Origin: Pseudobutyrivibrio ruminis
GTDB lineage: Bacteria; Bacillota; Clostridia; Lachnospirales; Lachnospiraceae
Direction of reading: 5' to 3'
DNA length: 36,007 bases
Assembly (NCBI GenBank): GCA_015057315.1
Contig: SVER01000032.1
Coordinates: 1-36,007 of the forward strand
Position numbers and translations under genes: made by a program. Under the pieces are notes generated by a model, which was not told the DNA's origin, made no database searches, and worked only from the letters and a program-made list of their open reading frames with translations. Of the stretch, positions 24,271-32,274 are shown piece by piece; position 1 is the first letter of the stretch; the number at the start of each line of letters is the position of its first letter.

Positions 24271-25131
24271 ATGAATATTATAAGAAAAGGTTTAACAGGA
24301 TTTGATTTAAAATATCTGGCATTAATTTTTATGGTAATGGACCATATTCATTATTTCTTTGAATTTACAGGTAAGGTGCCAATTTGGTTTTCGTGGGTTG
24401 GTAGATTGGCAGCGCCGTTGTTTCTGTTTTGTTTCATCGAAGGATTCTTTCACACACATGATAGAAAAAAATATTTCCTGAAGATATATGTTATCGCAGT
24501 AATCATGGGCTTGATAAGGTTTGGATTTTACAATGTGCTTAGTTTTGCGCGACGTGGAGATGGATTCATCCCAGAAAATGCTATGTTATCAAGCTTTGCC
24601 ATATTGTTTGTAGTGTTACAGGGAATAGAGTGGATAAAATCTAAGAAGTATTTTATAGGAATAACAGCAGTAGTTATGCCTATTATATTACCTTTCATTT
24701 TTGCATTAGCTGTATATCAGCCAGATACGAACGCAGGAAACAGCACAATATCATTCTTTGCCAACATGATAAACTTTTCCATATTACCGCTTCATACATG
24801 GATAGTAGATGGTGGAACCGCAACATTGCTGGAAGGACTAGCGTTATATGCATTAAGCCATTTTAAAAACAAAAACATTCGTGTATATGGGTATGGCGCA
24901 TTCATCCTGCTAAGAAATTTTGGGTTGATGATGTTATGTCATGTGCCATTCACAGCCTATAATTTATTTTTCTACTCATATGAGTGGATGAGTGTCTTTT
25001 CAATAGCATTTATGTTATTGTACAATGGTAAAAGAGGACAGGGCAATGGCAAATTCTTCTATTACTTTTATCCATTGCATGTGTACGTATTGTACGGACT
25101 ATCAATTCTAATATACACGGTGACCAAATGA
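24271..25131 (+). CDS. TraX-family membrane protein
   Basis: A 286-residue polytopic membrane protein. The N-terminal LTGFDLKYLALIFMVMDHIHYFF and RLAAPLFLFCFIEGFFHT are characteristic of the TraX family, named for an F-plasmid protein needed for pilin N-acetylation; most chromosomal members in Firmicutes have no assigned substrate and may be acyltransferase-like. A good AGGAGGT precedes the ATG. Its stop overlaps the start of the response regulator by 4 bases, so the three genes 24271-26641 form one operon. Confidence 0.85.
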   Translation: MNIIRKGLTGFDLKYLALIFMVMDHIHYFFEFTGKVPIWFSWVGRLAAPLFLFCFIEGFFHTHDRKKYFLKIYVIAVIMGLIRFGFYNVLSFARRGDGFIPENAMLSSFAILFVVLQGIEWIKSKKYFIGITAVVMPIILPFIFALAVYQPDTNAGNSTISFFANMINFSILPLHTWIVDGGTATLLEGLALYALSHFKNKNIRVYGYGAFILLRNFGLMMLCHVPFTAYNLFFYSYEWMSVFSIAFMLLYNGKRGQGNGKFFYYFYPLHVYVLYGLSILIYTVTK

Positions 25132-25799
25132 AATTACTAGTTGTTGATGACGAAAAAGAAATACTAACATTGATAAAAAAAGCATTAAGTGGGCAGTATC
25201 AGGTTGATACTGTCCATTTTCCAATAGAAAAGATACCAGAGGATTTATCCGGCTATAGTTTGATATTGATGGATGTGATGATGCCAAATGAAAACGGATA
25301 TACGATAGTTGAAAAGATAAGAAATCAAGTGGACTGCCCGATTATTTTCCTAAGCGCCAAGGCATTGGAGGATGATATTGTATATGGTCTTGCCATTGGG
25401 GCAGATGATTATATTTGCAAGCCATTTTCGGTGGCTGAATTAAGAGCTAGAGTATCAGCTCATATTAGAAGAGAGAATAGAGGCTCAGCATGTAACTTCA
25501 TCCGCAGGGGAGATGTGAGTGTAAACCTTACTGAAAAAAGAATTTCAGTGAGAGAAAAAGAGATAAAGCTAACAAAAAGTGAATACGAAATAGTTAAGCT
25601 TCTTATAAAAAATATTGGTCAAATATATTCCAAATCTCAACTGTATGAATATCTGTATGGCTACGAGAAGGATGGTAACGATTCAGCAGTTACAGAGCAT
25701 ATCAAAAACATTAGAAGAAAATTCCAAAATGAAGGACAAGATCCAATTGATACAGTGTGGGGGATAGGATATAGATGGAAAAAAGAAGCGATGGATTAA
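25128..25799 (+). CDS. OmpR/PhoB-type response regulator
   Basis: A 223-residue protein. The receiver domain has the acidic pair in VVDDEKE, phosphoacceptor D49 in LILMDVMMP, and Lys in YICKPFSVAEL. The C-terminal winged helix shows KLTKSEYEIVKLLIKNIGQIYSKSQLYEYLYG and ending VWGIGYRWK. It binds DNA when phosphorylated by the partner kinase. The kinase gene that follows overlaps its end by 25 bases. Confidence 0.93.
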   Translation: MKLLVVDDEKEILTLIKKALSGQYQVDTVHFPIEKIPEDLSGYSLILMDVMMPNENGYTIVEKIRNQVDCPIIFLSAKALEDDIVYGLAIGADDYICKPFSVAELRARVSAHIRRENRGSACNFIRRGDVSVNLTEKRISVREKEIKLTKSEYEIVKLLIKNIGQIYSKSQLYEYLYGYEKDGNDSAVTEHIKNIRRKFQNEGQDPIDTVWGIGYRWKKEAMD

Positions 25800-26641
25800 G
25801 TAAAATAATAATAAAATATATAATTATTGTATTTACGTTAATACTGACTTCACTATGCGTACTGGCAATTATTTCACTAATTATATTTTCAAAAAAGGAT
25901 GTAAAACCTGCTAATTACGTTGAGCAGAAGGTGGAAGCGTGGATAGATAGTTGCAAAGAAAAGGGAGCAATTGAAGTGGAGTCTTTCCCGGAAAATGCAG
26001 ATTATATCTGGAAGAAAAATGATGGAAAGCTAATTGAAAGTTCGGAAGATGCCGCTAACAACCGCGGATTACTAAGATTTATAGAAGGATATGAGAAATA
26101 TCAAATAGGCCAGGATATCAAAGGTAATAACGTATATACGATATTAAAAGACGACAATAGTGTGATATTCATACATTATGTGATAGGGTATAAATACGAA
26201 TATTTAGTCCTGATAATCATGGTGCTAGTGATTGTATTAGATGTGATGATACCAACAATCCTGTTGATAAAAAGAATAAAAAAAGCAATAATACAAGTAA
26301 GCGAATATGCACTGGCTATAGGTAGTGATGACCTAAACACAAGCATAGAAAAAACGGATATAACAGAATTAAATAACGTTATAGCTGCAGTGGATGAAAT
26401 GAAAGAGGGGCTAGTATCAAATCTTAATGAGCGATGGAAGGAGCAGCAGGAGCAGAAACGCCAGATGGCAATGATTGCCCACGATTTAAAAACACCTCTT
26501 ACAATAATTAGGGGAAATGCGGACCTGCTTTTGGAAAATGAAAGTGATGAAGAAAAAAGAGAATCCGCTCAGGCAATAATTAATAATTCAGAACGAATTG
26601 TACGAAGTATTTTGGAAATATTAGAGAAGGAAAAACAATAG
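25775..26641 (+). CDS. Sensor histidine kinase lacking the ATP-binding domain
   Basis: A 288-residue membrane protein with TM1 at about 10-38, an extracytoplasmic sensor of about 100 residues, TM2 at about 143-167, a HAMP-like linker and a HisKA dimerisation domain with the phosphoacceptor H236 in MIAHDLKTPLTIIRG. It stops after the second HisKA helix. There is no N, G1 or G2 box, and the following bases already hold the next ribosome binding site, so no HATPase domain remains in any frame nearby. It could receive phosphate from another kinase, act only as a phosphatase, or be a decayed kinase. Confidence 0.8.
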   Translation: MEKRSDGLSKIIIKYIIIVFTLILTSLCVLAIISLIIFSKKDVKPANYVEQKVEAWIDSCKEKGAIEVESFPENADYIWKKNDGKLIESSEDAANNRGLLRFIEGYEKYQIGQDIKGNNVYTILKDDNSVIFIHYVIGYKYEYLVLIIMVLVIVLDVMIPTILLIKRIKKAIIQVSEYALAIGSDDLNTSIEKTDITELNNVIAAVDEMKEGLVSNLNERWKEQQEQKRQMAMIAHDLKTPLTIIRGNADLLLENESDEEKRESAQAIINNSERIVRSILEILEKEKQ

Positions 26642-26651
26642 GGAGGTGTAC

Positions 26652-27239
26652 ATGAATAAGATTAAACTGTTAGCACTTTTAATAACATTGATATTATCCA
26701 TTGCGGCTTGTGGAAAAGCGCAGGATGCCGACGAGGTGGGGGATAGCCAGGCTGTGGGGGAAGCAGTAACAGAAAAGGCAGATGATTTAAAATCAGAAGA
26801 TAAGGATGCCTCAGAAGAGAAAACTGAAGATAGCACAGAAAAATCCAATAGCGAAAAGACTAAAACAGATGAAAGCGAGCAGGAAAAGGTGGAGCTAGAA
26901 AAAGTAGAACCTGGCCAAGATACAACAGTAGATAGATTTAAGGATGGAGACTTCACCGTTCCTGAAATAGATGACACTGGAAGAGAATATAGCCATAACA
27001 CAGTGATAGTGATGGTGAAAGAAGGAACAGAGGAAAGCCAAATCCAGCAGATTTGCGATGCCTATAACCTAGAAATAAAGTACAGCTACGATACGATTTC
27101 AGGATACTCCCTTTCATCAAAAAAGGAATTAACAGACAAAGAATTAAATGAACTTATAAAATCCATAAATGAATACAACTTTGTTCTTAGTGCTGAAAAG
27201 GACTATGTAGTTAACCTGGATGAAAGCGAAGCCCGCTAG
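26652..27239 (+). CDS. Lipoprotein with acidic linker and a small C-terminal domain
   Basis: A 195-residue lipoprotein. The signal peptide ends in a lipobox at IAAC, with Cys near residue 20. About 75 residues of Glu/Lys/Ser-rich low-complexity linker follow. The C-terminal 80 residues (NTVIVMVKEGTEESQIQQIC ... YSLSS ... SAEKDYVV) have the beta-alpha-beta look of inhibitor I9 or subtilase propeptide-like domains, but no protease is attached. GGGAGG immediately upstream supports the ATG at 26652. It follows the kinase gene by 10 bases and may be a target or sensor partner of that two-component system; this is inferred from position. Confidence 0.6.
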   Translation: MNKIKLLALLITLILSIAACGKAQDADEVGDSQAVGEAVTEKADDLKSEDKDASEEKTEDSTEKSNSEKTKTDESEQEKVELEKVEPGQDTTVDRFKDGDFTVPEIDDTGREYSHNTVIVMVKEGTEESQIQQICDAYNLEIKYSYDTISGYSLSSKKELTDKELNELIKSINEYNFVLSAEKDYVVNLDESEAR

Positions 27240-27300
27240 AATCGGACCCAACGATGAAAATATAATCATGAATAAAGTTTTAGAATTTTAGTAAAAATAG

Positions 27301-27329
27301 TTGCGCAACATAATCGTGTATGCTACAAT
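27301..27329 (+). promoter_or_regulatory. Promoter of the attenuated MFS operon
   Basis: TTGCGC at 27301-27306, exactly 17 bases, TACAAT at 27324-27329, with TG at 27321-27322 making an extended -10 element. Confidence 0.7.
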
Positions 27330-27361
27330 CAAGAAAAATTGTGAAGAAAGGAGGGCGTGTC

Positions 27362-27439
27362 ATGATGAACAATTATGGCAGAGAATTTAAAAATGATTTT
27401 AATTACTTTAAGAATGATGCGCTCTTTTTGCAGCGATAG
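27362..27439 (+). CDS. Leader peptide of an attenuator
   Basis: A 25-codon open frame (M M N N Y G R E F ... A L F L Q R, stop at 27437-27439) with a very strong ribosome binding site AAGGAGGG at 27348-27355. Its last codons lie within the 5' arm of a 13-bp inverted repeat whose 3' arm is next to the MFS gene, and a terminator hairpin lies in between. Ribosome position on this frame would decide the downstream fold, as in leader-controlled macrolide and tetracycline resistance genes. The peptide itself probably has no other role. Confidence 0.65.
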   Translation: MMNNYGREFKNDFNYFKNDALFLQR

Positions 27440-27543
27440 CTTGGCCTAACTGATAGCTAAAATAATTATCGCATATACGAATTAGCATCCCCTTGAGGTA
27501 ATAAACTTCAAGGGGATTTTTTTGTATAATTGCAAAAAGAGCG
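27420..27543 (+). promoter_or_regulatory. Transcription/translation attenuator of the MFS gene
   Basis: CGCTCTTTTTGCA at 27420-27432 (end of the leader frame) is a perfect complement of TGCAAAAAGAGCG at 27531-27543, 5 bases before the ribosome binding site of the exporter. The interval holds a second pair GCGATA / TATCGC (27433-27438 with 27469-27474) and a terminator at 27487-27523. Ribosome stalling in the leader would free or occupy the 5' arm and change which hairpins form. Confidence 0.65.
27487..27523 (+). terminator. Attenuator terminator
   Basis: ATCCCCTTGA at 27487-27496 pairs with TCAAGGGGAT at 27508-27517, followed by a T-run to 27523. It sits between the leader peptide and the exporter gene. 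Confidence 0.85.
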
Positions 27544-27558
27544 TCAACGGGAGGAAGC

Positions 27559-28842
27559 ATGACAGATATAACAACGACAACAAACACAAACACCCCGCGA
27601 CAAACAGACACTCTATGGACCAGAGATTTTACAATCATAACAATTGGCAGTGTGATATCTATGCTGGGCAATTCACTTACCAGCTTTGCCATGAGCCTGA
27701 TGGTACTGGATTACACTAGTTCATCAATGCTGTATGCAATATATATGGTGCTATACACATTGCCACAACTTGTAACTCCAATTATTTCAGGTGCTATCCT
27801 GGATAGATTTTCAAGAAAGAAAATGATTTACACATTGGACTTCGTAAGTGCAGGAATCTATCTGATAATGGCAATTACCCTGTTAAATGGAGTATTCAAC
27901 TTCCCAATGTTTGCAGCAGTAATTTTTATCCTGGGAATAATCCAAAGCACCTACTACATAGCATACGATAGCCTGTATCCAATGCTAATCACTGAGGGCT
28001 ATTACCAAAAAGCTTACTCAATCTCCAGCATGCTAGAGACCATGACTGTAGTGATGGTTCCAGTATCAACCTTTGTATATAAGCTGGTGGGAATCGGACC
28101 GCTTATGATAATAAATGCAGTATCTTTTGCTATAGCAGCGGTATTTGAAATGCAGATAGGGCATGAGGAAAAGTACGTTGAAAAACGTAAAAACGAAGTG
28201 GATAACAGCAGTAGTAAAATCAATCAGATGTTGATAGACATCAAAGAGGGCGTAAAGTATATGCGCTCCGAACCGGCACTACTTGCAATAGTTTCATATT
28301 TCGGACTTAACATGTTAGCCTGCGGTGCAATGGATGTGCTGTGCCTGCCTTATTACAAGCAGAATTTTAAAAACGGCGAGTACCTGTATGCTTTAGTATT
28401 TGGTATAAGCTTTATCGGTAGGGCAGTAGGTGGAGGAATACATTACAAATTTAAGATTCCAACCAAGCTTAAGTTTATGTTTGCAATGACTATTTACATT
28501 ATCATTGCAATCGGCGAAGGCACGTATATGTTTATGCCAATCGGCTTAGCTGTAGTGGTGTGCTTCATCACAGGTATCTCTGGAGTTACTAGCTACACCA
28601 TCCGCATCTCATCAACACAATCTTACGTACCAGATGAGAAGAAGGGCCGCTACAATGGTGCATTTCAATTGATAACCACAATCGGCTTACTTATTGGTCA
28701 AATGGCTGGCGGTGCCCTGGCACAGAAGATGGATGCAAGATTCGTAGTATTTGCTGGTAACATAATTGCACTTATAGCAGCCATCATCATCATCGGCGGT
28801 AACAGAAAAGCAGTGGCAAAGATTTACAACACTGACAACTAA
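27559..28842 (+). CDS. MFS efflux transporter (Mef-like)
   Basis: A 427-residue membrane protein with about 12 hydrophobic helices. The pattern FTIITIGSVISMLGNSLTSFAMSLMVLDYT and the ILDRFSRKKMIY loop after helix 2-3 are typical of the Mef-like branch of the major facilitator superfamily, which includes macrolide and multidrug exporters. The N-terminus is an unusual Thr/Asn-rich stretch of about 20 residues. GGGAGG lies 4 bases before the ATG. The leader peptide and attenuator upstream suggest induction by a ribosome-targeting antibiotic. The actual substrate cannot be read from the sequence. Confidence 0.82.
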   Translation: MTDITTTTNTNTPRQTDTLWTRDFTIITIGSVISMLGNSLTSFAMSLMVLDYTSSSMLYAIYMVLYTLPQLVTPIISGAILDRFSRKKMIYTLDFVSAGIYLIMAITLLNGVFNFPMFAAVIFILGIIQSTYYIAYDSLYPMLITEGYYQKAYSISSMLETMTVVMVPVSTFVYKLVGIGPLMIINAVSFAIAAVFEMQIGHEEKYVEKRKNEVDNSSSKINQMLIDIKEGVKYMRSEPALLAIVSYFGLNMLACGAMDVLCLPYYKQNFKNGEYLYALVFGISFIGRAVGGGIHYKFKIPTKLKFMFAMTIYIIIAIGEGTYMFMPIGLAVVVCFITGISGVTSYTIRISSTQSYVPDEKKGRYNGAFQLITTIGLLIGQMAGGALAQKMDARFVVFAGNIIALIAAIIIIGGNRKAVAKIYNTDN

Positions 28843-28890
28843 AATCAAATCAGCTATCATAATATCAATATAAAATAAGGGAGAAGAACA

Positions 28891-30699
28891 ATGGCAGAGA
28901 CACTTAAGAAAAGAAGCGAAATCCCAGAGGAATTAAAGTGGGATACATCAAGAATTTTTAAAACAAAGGATGATTTGAAAAAGGCGTTAGAGGAATTCAA
29001 AACCCTTACAGAAGAAATAGAAAAAATCTACAAGGGCAAGCTAACTGATGCAAATGCCATAAATGGCTGCATAGAAAAGTTGAATGAATGGGCACGACAG
29101 GCAGATTTGCTATACAACTATGTGAGCCTTAACGTTTCTGTAGATTACACAGATGCTGAGGCTCAGAAGGAGCAGTCAATCGTCCTTTCAGAATTTGCAA
29201 AGGCTGACAGCACCCTTTCCTTCATCGACAGCGAGCTTGCGGATGCGCCAGTAGAGCTGATTGAAGAGGCAATCAAATCTGCCACAGTAGGCAAGTGCCA
29301 CTTGAAGGATATTGAAAGAGAAAAGCCGCATCGCCTATCTCCAGAGACAGAAAAGGCAATGGCATCCCTTAGGGAGACAATCGAGGCGCCATACAACATC
29401 TACGAAACCAGCAAGCTTGCAGACATGAGCTTTCCTGATTTTGAGGTAAAGGGCGAAAAGCATCCTTTAGGCTACAGTCTGTTCGAAGACAACTACGAAT
29501 ACGAACGCGACACTGATGTTAGACGCGCAGCTTTCAGCGCATTCTCAAGCAAGCTTAGAGATTACATGTACACAACGGCTACAGTTTACGGCGCTCACGT
29601 TCGCACGGAAAAAATCATCGCAGACCTTCGTAAATACGATAGTGTAATTGATATGCTTCTGTTCCAGCAGAAGGTTACACGTGAAATGTACGATAGACAA
29701 ATCGATGTCATCATGGAGAAGCTTGCGCCTCACATGAGAAAGTACGCACGCCTTCTTAAAGAAGCCCACGGACTTGATAAGATGACTTACGCAGATTTGA
29801 AAATCACTCTCGACCCAGATTACGACCCACACGTTACAATCGAGGAGTCAAAGAAGTACATCCTTGATGGTCTTAAAATAATGGGTCCAGAATATGTGAA
29901 GATGCTTGAGACAGCCTACGACGAAAGATGGATTGACTTCGCCCAAAACATTGGAAAATCAACAGGTGGCTTCTGCGCCAGCCCATATCAGAAGGGCTCA
30001 TACATCCTGCTTTCATGGAACGAGAGAATGAGTGATGTGTTTACACTTGCCCATGAGCTTGGTCACGCAGGTCACTTCTACACATGTAATCAGACACAGA
30101 GCGCTCTTGATGCAGAGGTGTCAAACTATGTGGTGGAGGCTCCATCTACAATCAACGAGCTTCTCATGGCAGAGTACCTTAAGGAAAAGAGCGGCGATGA
30201 CAAGCGATTTAGAAGATGGGTGCTTGCATCCCAGATTTCAAACACCTACTACCACAATTTCGTAACACACCTGCTAGAGGCTGCATATCAGCGTGAGGTT
30301 TACAAGCTTGTAGATAAGGGTGAGGCAGTACCTGCTGAGACATTGAATGAGATTTACAAGAACGTCCTTAAGAAATTCTGGGGCGATGAGGTAGAGCTTA
30401 CAGAAGGCTGCGAGCTCACATGGATGCGCCAGCCACATTACTACATGGGACTTTATTCTTACAGTTACAGCGCCAGCCTTACAATCGCCACCCAGGTGAT
30501 GAAGCGAATTCGTAAGGAAGGACAGCCAGCTGTCGATGATTGGAAGAAGACCCTTGCAGCAGGCGGCACGGTAGCACCTGTAGAGTTTGCCAAGATGGCA
30601 GGAGTGGACGTAACCACAGACGCTGCATTAATCGATACAATCGATTACATCGGTGGAATCATTGATGAGATTGAAGAATTAAATAAAGAGCTTAACTAA
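28891..30699 (+). CDS. pepF: Oligoendopeptidase F (M3 family)
   Basis: A 602-residue cytoplasmic zinc peptidase that cleaves short oligopeptides. The active site HELGH lies at residues 388-392 (FTLAHELGHAGHF), and the third ligand is the Glu in VVEAPSTINE about 25 residues later. Conserved STGGFCASPY and the C-terminal YSYSYSASLTIA also match PepF. The length is standard, about 600 residues. GGGAG precedes the ATG. It is transcribed after the MFS gene with only a 48-base gap and no terminator, so it may share the attenuated transcript. Confidence 0.95.
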   Translation: MAETLKKRSEIPEELKWDTSRIFKTKDDLKKALEEFKTLTEEIEKIYKGKLTDANAINGCIEKLNEWARQADLLYNYVSLNVSVDYTDAEAQKEQSIVLSEFAKADSTLSFIDSELADAPVELIEEAIKSATVGKCHLKDIEREKPHRLSPETEKAMASLRETIEAPYNIYETSKLADMSFPDFEVKGEKHPLGYSLFEDNYEYERDTDVRRAAFSAFSSKLRDYMYTTATVYGAHVRTEKIIADLRKYDSVIDMLLFQQKVTREMYDRQIDVIMEKLAPHMRKYARLLKEAHGLDKMTYADLKITLDPDYDPHVTIEESKKYILDGLKIMGPEYVKMLETAYDERWIDFAQNIGKSTGGFCASPYQKGSYILLSWNERMSDVFTLAHELGHAGHFYTCNQTQSALDAEVSNYVVEAPSTINELLMAEYLKEKSGDDKRFRRWVLASQISNTYYHNFVTHLLEAAYQREVYKLVDKGEAVPAETLNEIYKNVLKKFWGDEVELTEGCELTWMRQPHYYMGLYSYSYSASLTIATQVMKRIRKEGQPAVDDWKKTLAAGGTVAPVEFAKMAGVDVTTDAALIDTIDYIGGIIDEIEELNKELN

Positions 30700-30700
30700 G

Positions 30701-30752
30701 AATAAACCGCAAGTTACAGATAAAATAATTGTAACTTGTGGTTTATTTTTTT
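30701..30752 (+). terminator. Intrinsic terminator after pepF
   Basis: An 18-bp stem with one G-T pair (30701-30718 with 30730-30747), an 11-nt loop and a T-run. Confidence 0.9.
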
Positions 30753-30761
30753 AGTTAAAAC

Positions 30762-30790
30762 TTGTTATGTATATATTGATGATATATAAT
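30762..30790 (+). promoter_or_regulatory. Promoter of the type VII lipase locus
   Basis: TTGTTA at 30762-30767, exactly 17 bases, and consensus TATAAT at 30785-30790, 54 bases before the first ATG of the five-gene locus. Confidence 0.7.
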
Positions 30791-30843
30791 AAACTAAGTT
30801 TATATACACAGTTATGTATTATAGTGGATTAAAAGGTGGAATA

Positions 30844-31176
30844 ATGAATAACGATACAATTATAGTTGAGAGCGAAATTTCAATTGCAGTCAATAAATTG
30901 AAAAATATGTCAGAAAATTTATCTGCTTCTGTGGAAGAATATGCTTCAATAATGAACAAGGTGCGGGATGAGGGAATATGCGATATCAAAATTGATGCCG
31001 AATTAAATGAAATAATAACTAAGGCAAAAGCTTATGAAGCAGCTATAGCTAATGTAGATTTAAATTTAAAAGGGATAATAGATGAACTTGAAACATCAAT
31101 AGAGGATAATAAAGATTTTTCATATCCTTATTCTGTTATGGATATTATATCCCAGGTTCTAAAAGTATTGTTTTAG
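30844..31176 (+). CDS. Small helical type VII partner protein 1
   Basis: A 110-residue, mostly helical acidic protein without signal peptide, with heptad-like ISIAVNKLKNMSENLSASVEEYASIM near the N-terminus. The ATG at 30844 is chosen because AAAGGTGG lies just upstream; the frame is open to an ATG at 30814 that has no such site. Its size and place, first in a locus with a second small helical protein and a lipase-type toxin, match the TlaA-like targeting partners of type VII lipase toxins. Sequence alone is not diagnostic. Confidence 0.55.
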   Translation: MNNDTIIVESEISIAVNKLKNMSENLSASVEEYASIMNKVRDEGICDIKIDAELNEIITKAKAYEAAIANVDLNLKGIIDELETSIEDNKDFSYPYSVMDIISQVLKVLF

Positions 31177-31188
31177 GGAGAAAGCATC

Positions 31189-31473
31189 ATGGATGAGATT
31201 AAACTACATAAAAAAAATATGATTAACTCCATATCTGAAATGAAATCATTGTCAGAGGTTACAAGCAATTATGATGTTAATATTACTTTTGAAAAATCTA
31301 AGGGCGACACGGTGGACAGTTTGGTGGAGCTACAAACACAGTTAAAAGCAATTAGAGATTCATTAGCTGAACTGTGTGCTACCACACAAAACGCTCTGCA
31401 AAACACTCTTGATACATTTAATAAAGTAGATAATACAATAAGTGATTTCTTTGATGGTGAGGAAGGAAATTAG
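31189..31473 (+). CDS. Small type VII partner protein 2 (TIGR04197/DUF3130-like)
   Basis: A 94-residue helical protein whose C-terminal FNKVDNTISDFF matches the F-x-x-x-D ... FF ending of the partner at 121-432. GGGAGAAAG precedes the ATG. Proteins of this class pair with the helical targeting domain of LXG-type and reverse-LXG toxins and are exported with them. The gene lies 12 bases after partner 1 and directly abuts the lipoprotein gene. Confidence 0.65.
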   Translation: MDEIKLHKKNMINSISEMKSLSEVTSNYDVNITFEKSKGDTVDSLVELQTQLKAIRDSLAELCATTQNALQNTLDTFNKVDNTISDFFDGEEGN

Positions 31474-32274
31474 ATGAAGAGAAAAATATATTTTTTATTG
31501 GCATGCATTACAATGGCTTGTATGTTAAGTGCATGTTCAGCAAAAACTGCAAAACAGGATGAAGAAGTGGTAGAAACAAAGCAGGAGGAAGAAGTAGTGC
31601 TATCTGAAAAGCAGAAAAAAATATTAAAAGAAGCTGGGCTTCCACAAAACTATGATGAGTTGGATGCTATGCAGCAAATAAATATTAGAAACATTGGCTT
31701 AATGCTAGATTATATAGAAAATAAATATGATAAGGAATTTGAATTTTATAAATTTTATGCAGACTCAACAGGTTTAGAGACTCCATCATTAGAAGTTTAT
31801 CCTGTTGATGACAGTGAATGCATAGTAACCGTTAAAACTGTAACTAAATCTGATTCAAAAAAAGTTACATATACAGATGATTACATGGAATTACAGGCAA
31901 CATCGGAATATGAGCAAGCAGTCAAAAACTGCATAGCAGAGAGATTTCAAGATGCTGAGTTTGAAGTATTTTCAACAATAAATTCAATGGAAGAAGGAGA
32001 GAGAGATGTATTATCTAAAGCATCAGCTGTGACCTACGTATGTATGGTTGATCCTTTTGAAAAGGAAGAGGATGCTTTAAAAGCTGCAGAAGAAGTTATT
32101 AATTATATAAAAGAGAAAAATGGAAATAAACCTTTAGGTATTTATTACTATATGCAGACTGAAGAGCAGTTTAATCAAACTTATATCACATCGGCTGATG
32201 ATGATTTCTCAGATGTAGAATATAAATACAGAATGACTACAAACAATAATGCTGCGAGAATAGAGGAAAAATAA
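31474..32274 (+). CDS. Lipoprotein, candidate TilA-like immunity protein
   Basis: A 266-residue lipoprotein. The signal is clear: MKRK, hydrophobic core and lipobox LSAC with Cys at about residue 21, followed by a Glu/Lys-rich linker. The mature domain (about 50-266) is soluble and acidic. In the staphylococcal TslA system the lipase toxin is neutralised by a lipoprotein on the cell surface, and this gene stands in the corresponding place, overlapping the start of the lipase gene by one base. GAGGAAGG precedes the ATG. Similarity to TilA itself cannot be judged here. Confidence 0.6.
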   Translation: MKRKIYFLLACITMACMLSACSAKTAKQDEEVVETKQEEEVVLSEKQKKILKEAGLPQNYDELDAMQQINIRNIGLMLDYIENKYDKEFEFYKFYADSTGLETPSLEVYPVDDSECIVTVKTVTKSDSKKVTYTDDYMELQATSEYEQAVKNCIAERFQDAEFEVFSTINSMEEGERDVLSKASAVTYVCMVDPFEKEEDALKAAEEVINYIKEKNGNKPLGIYYYMQTEEQFNQTYITSADDDFSDVEYKYRMTTNNNAARIEEK

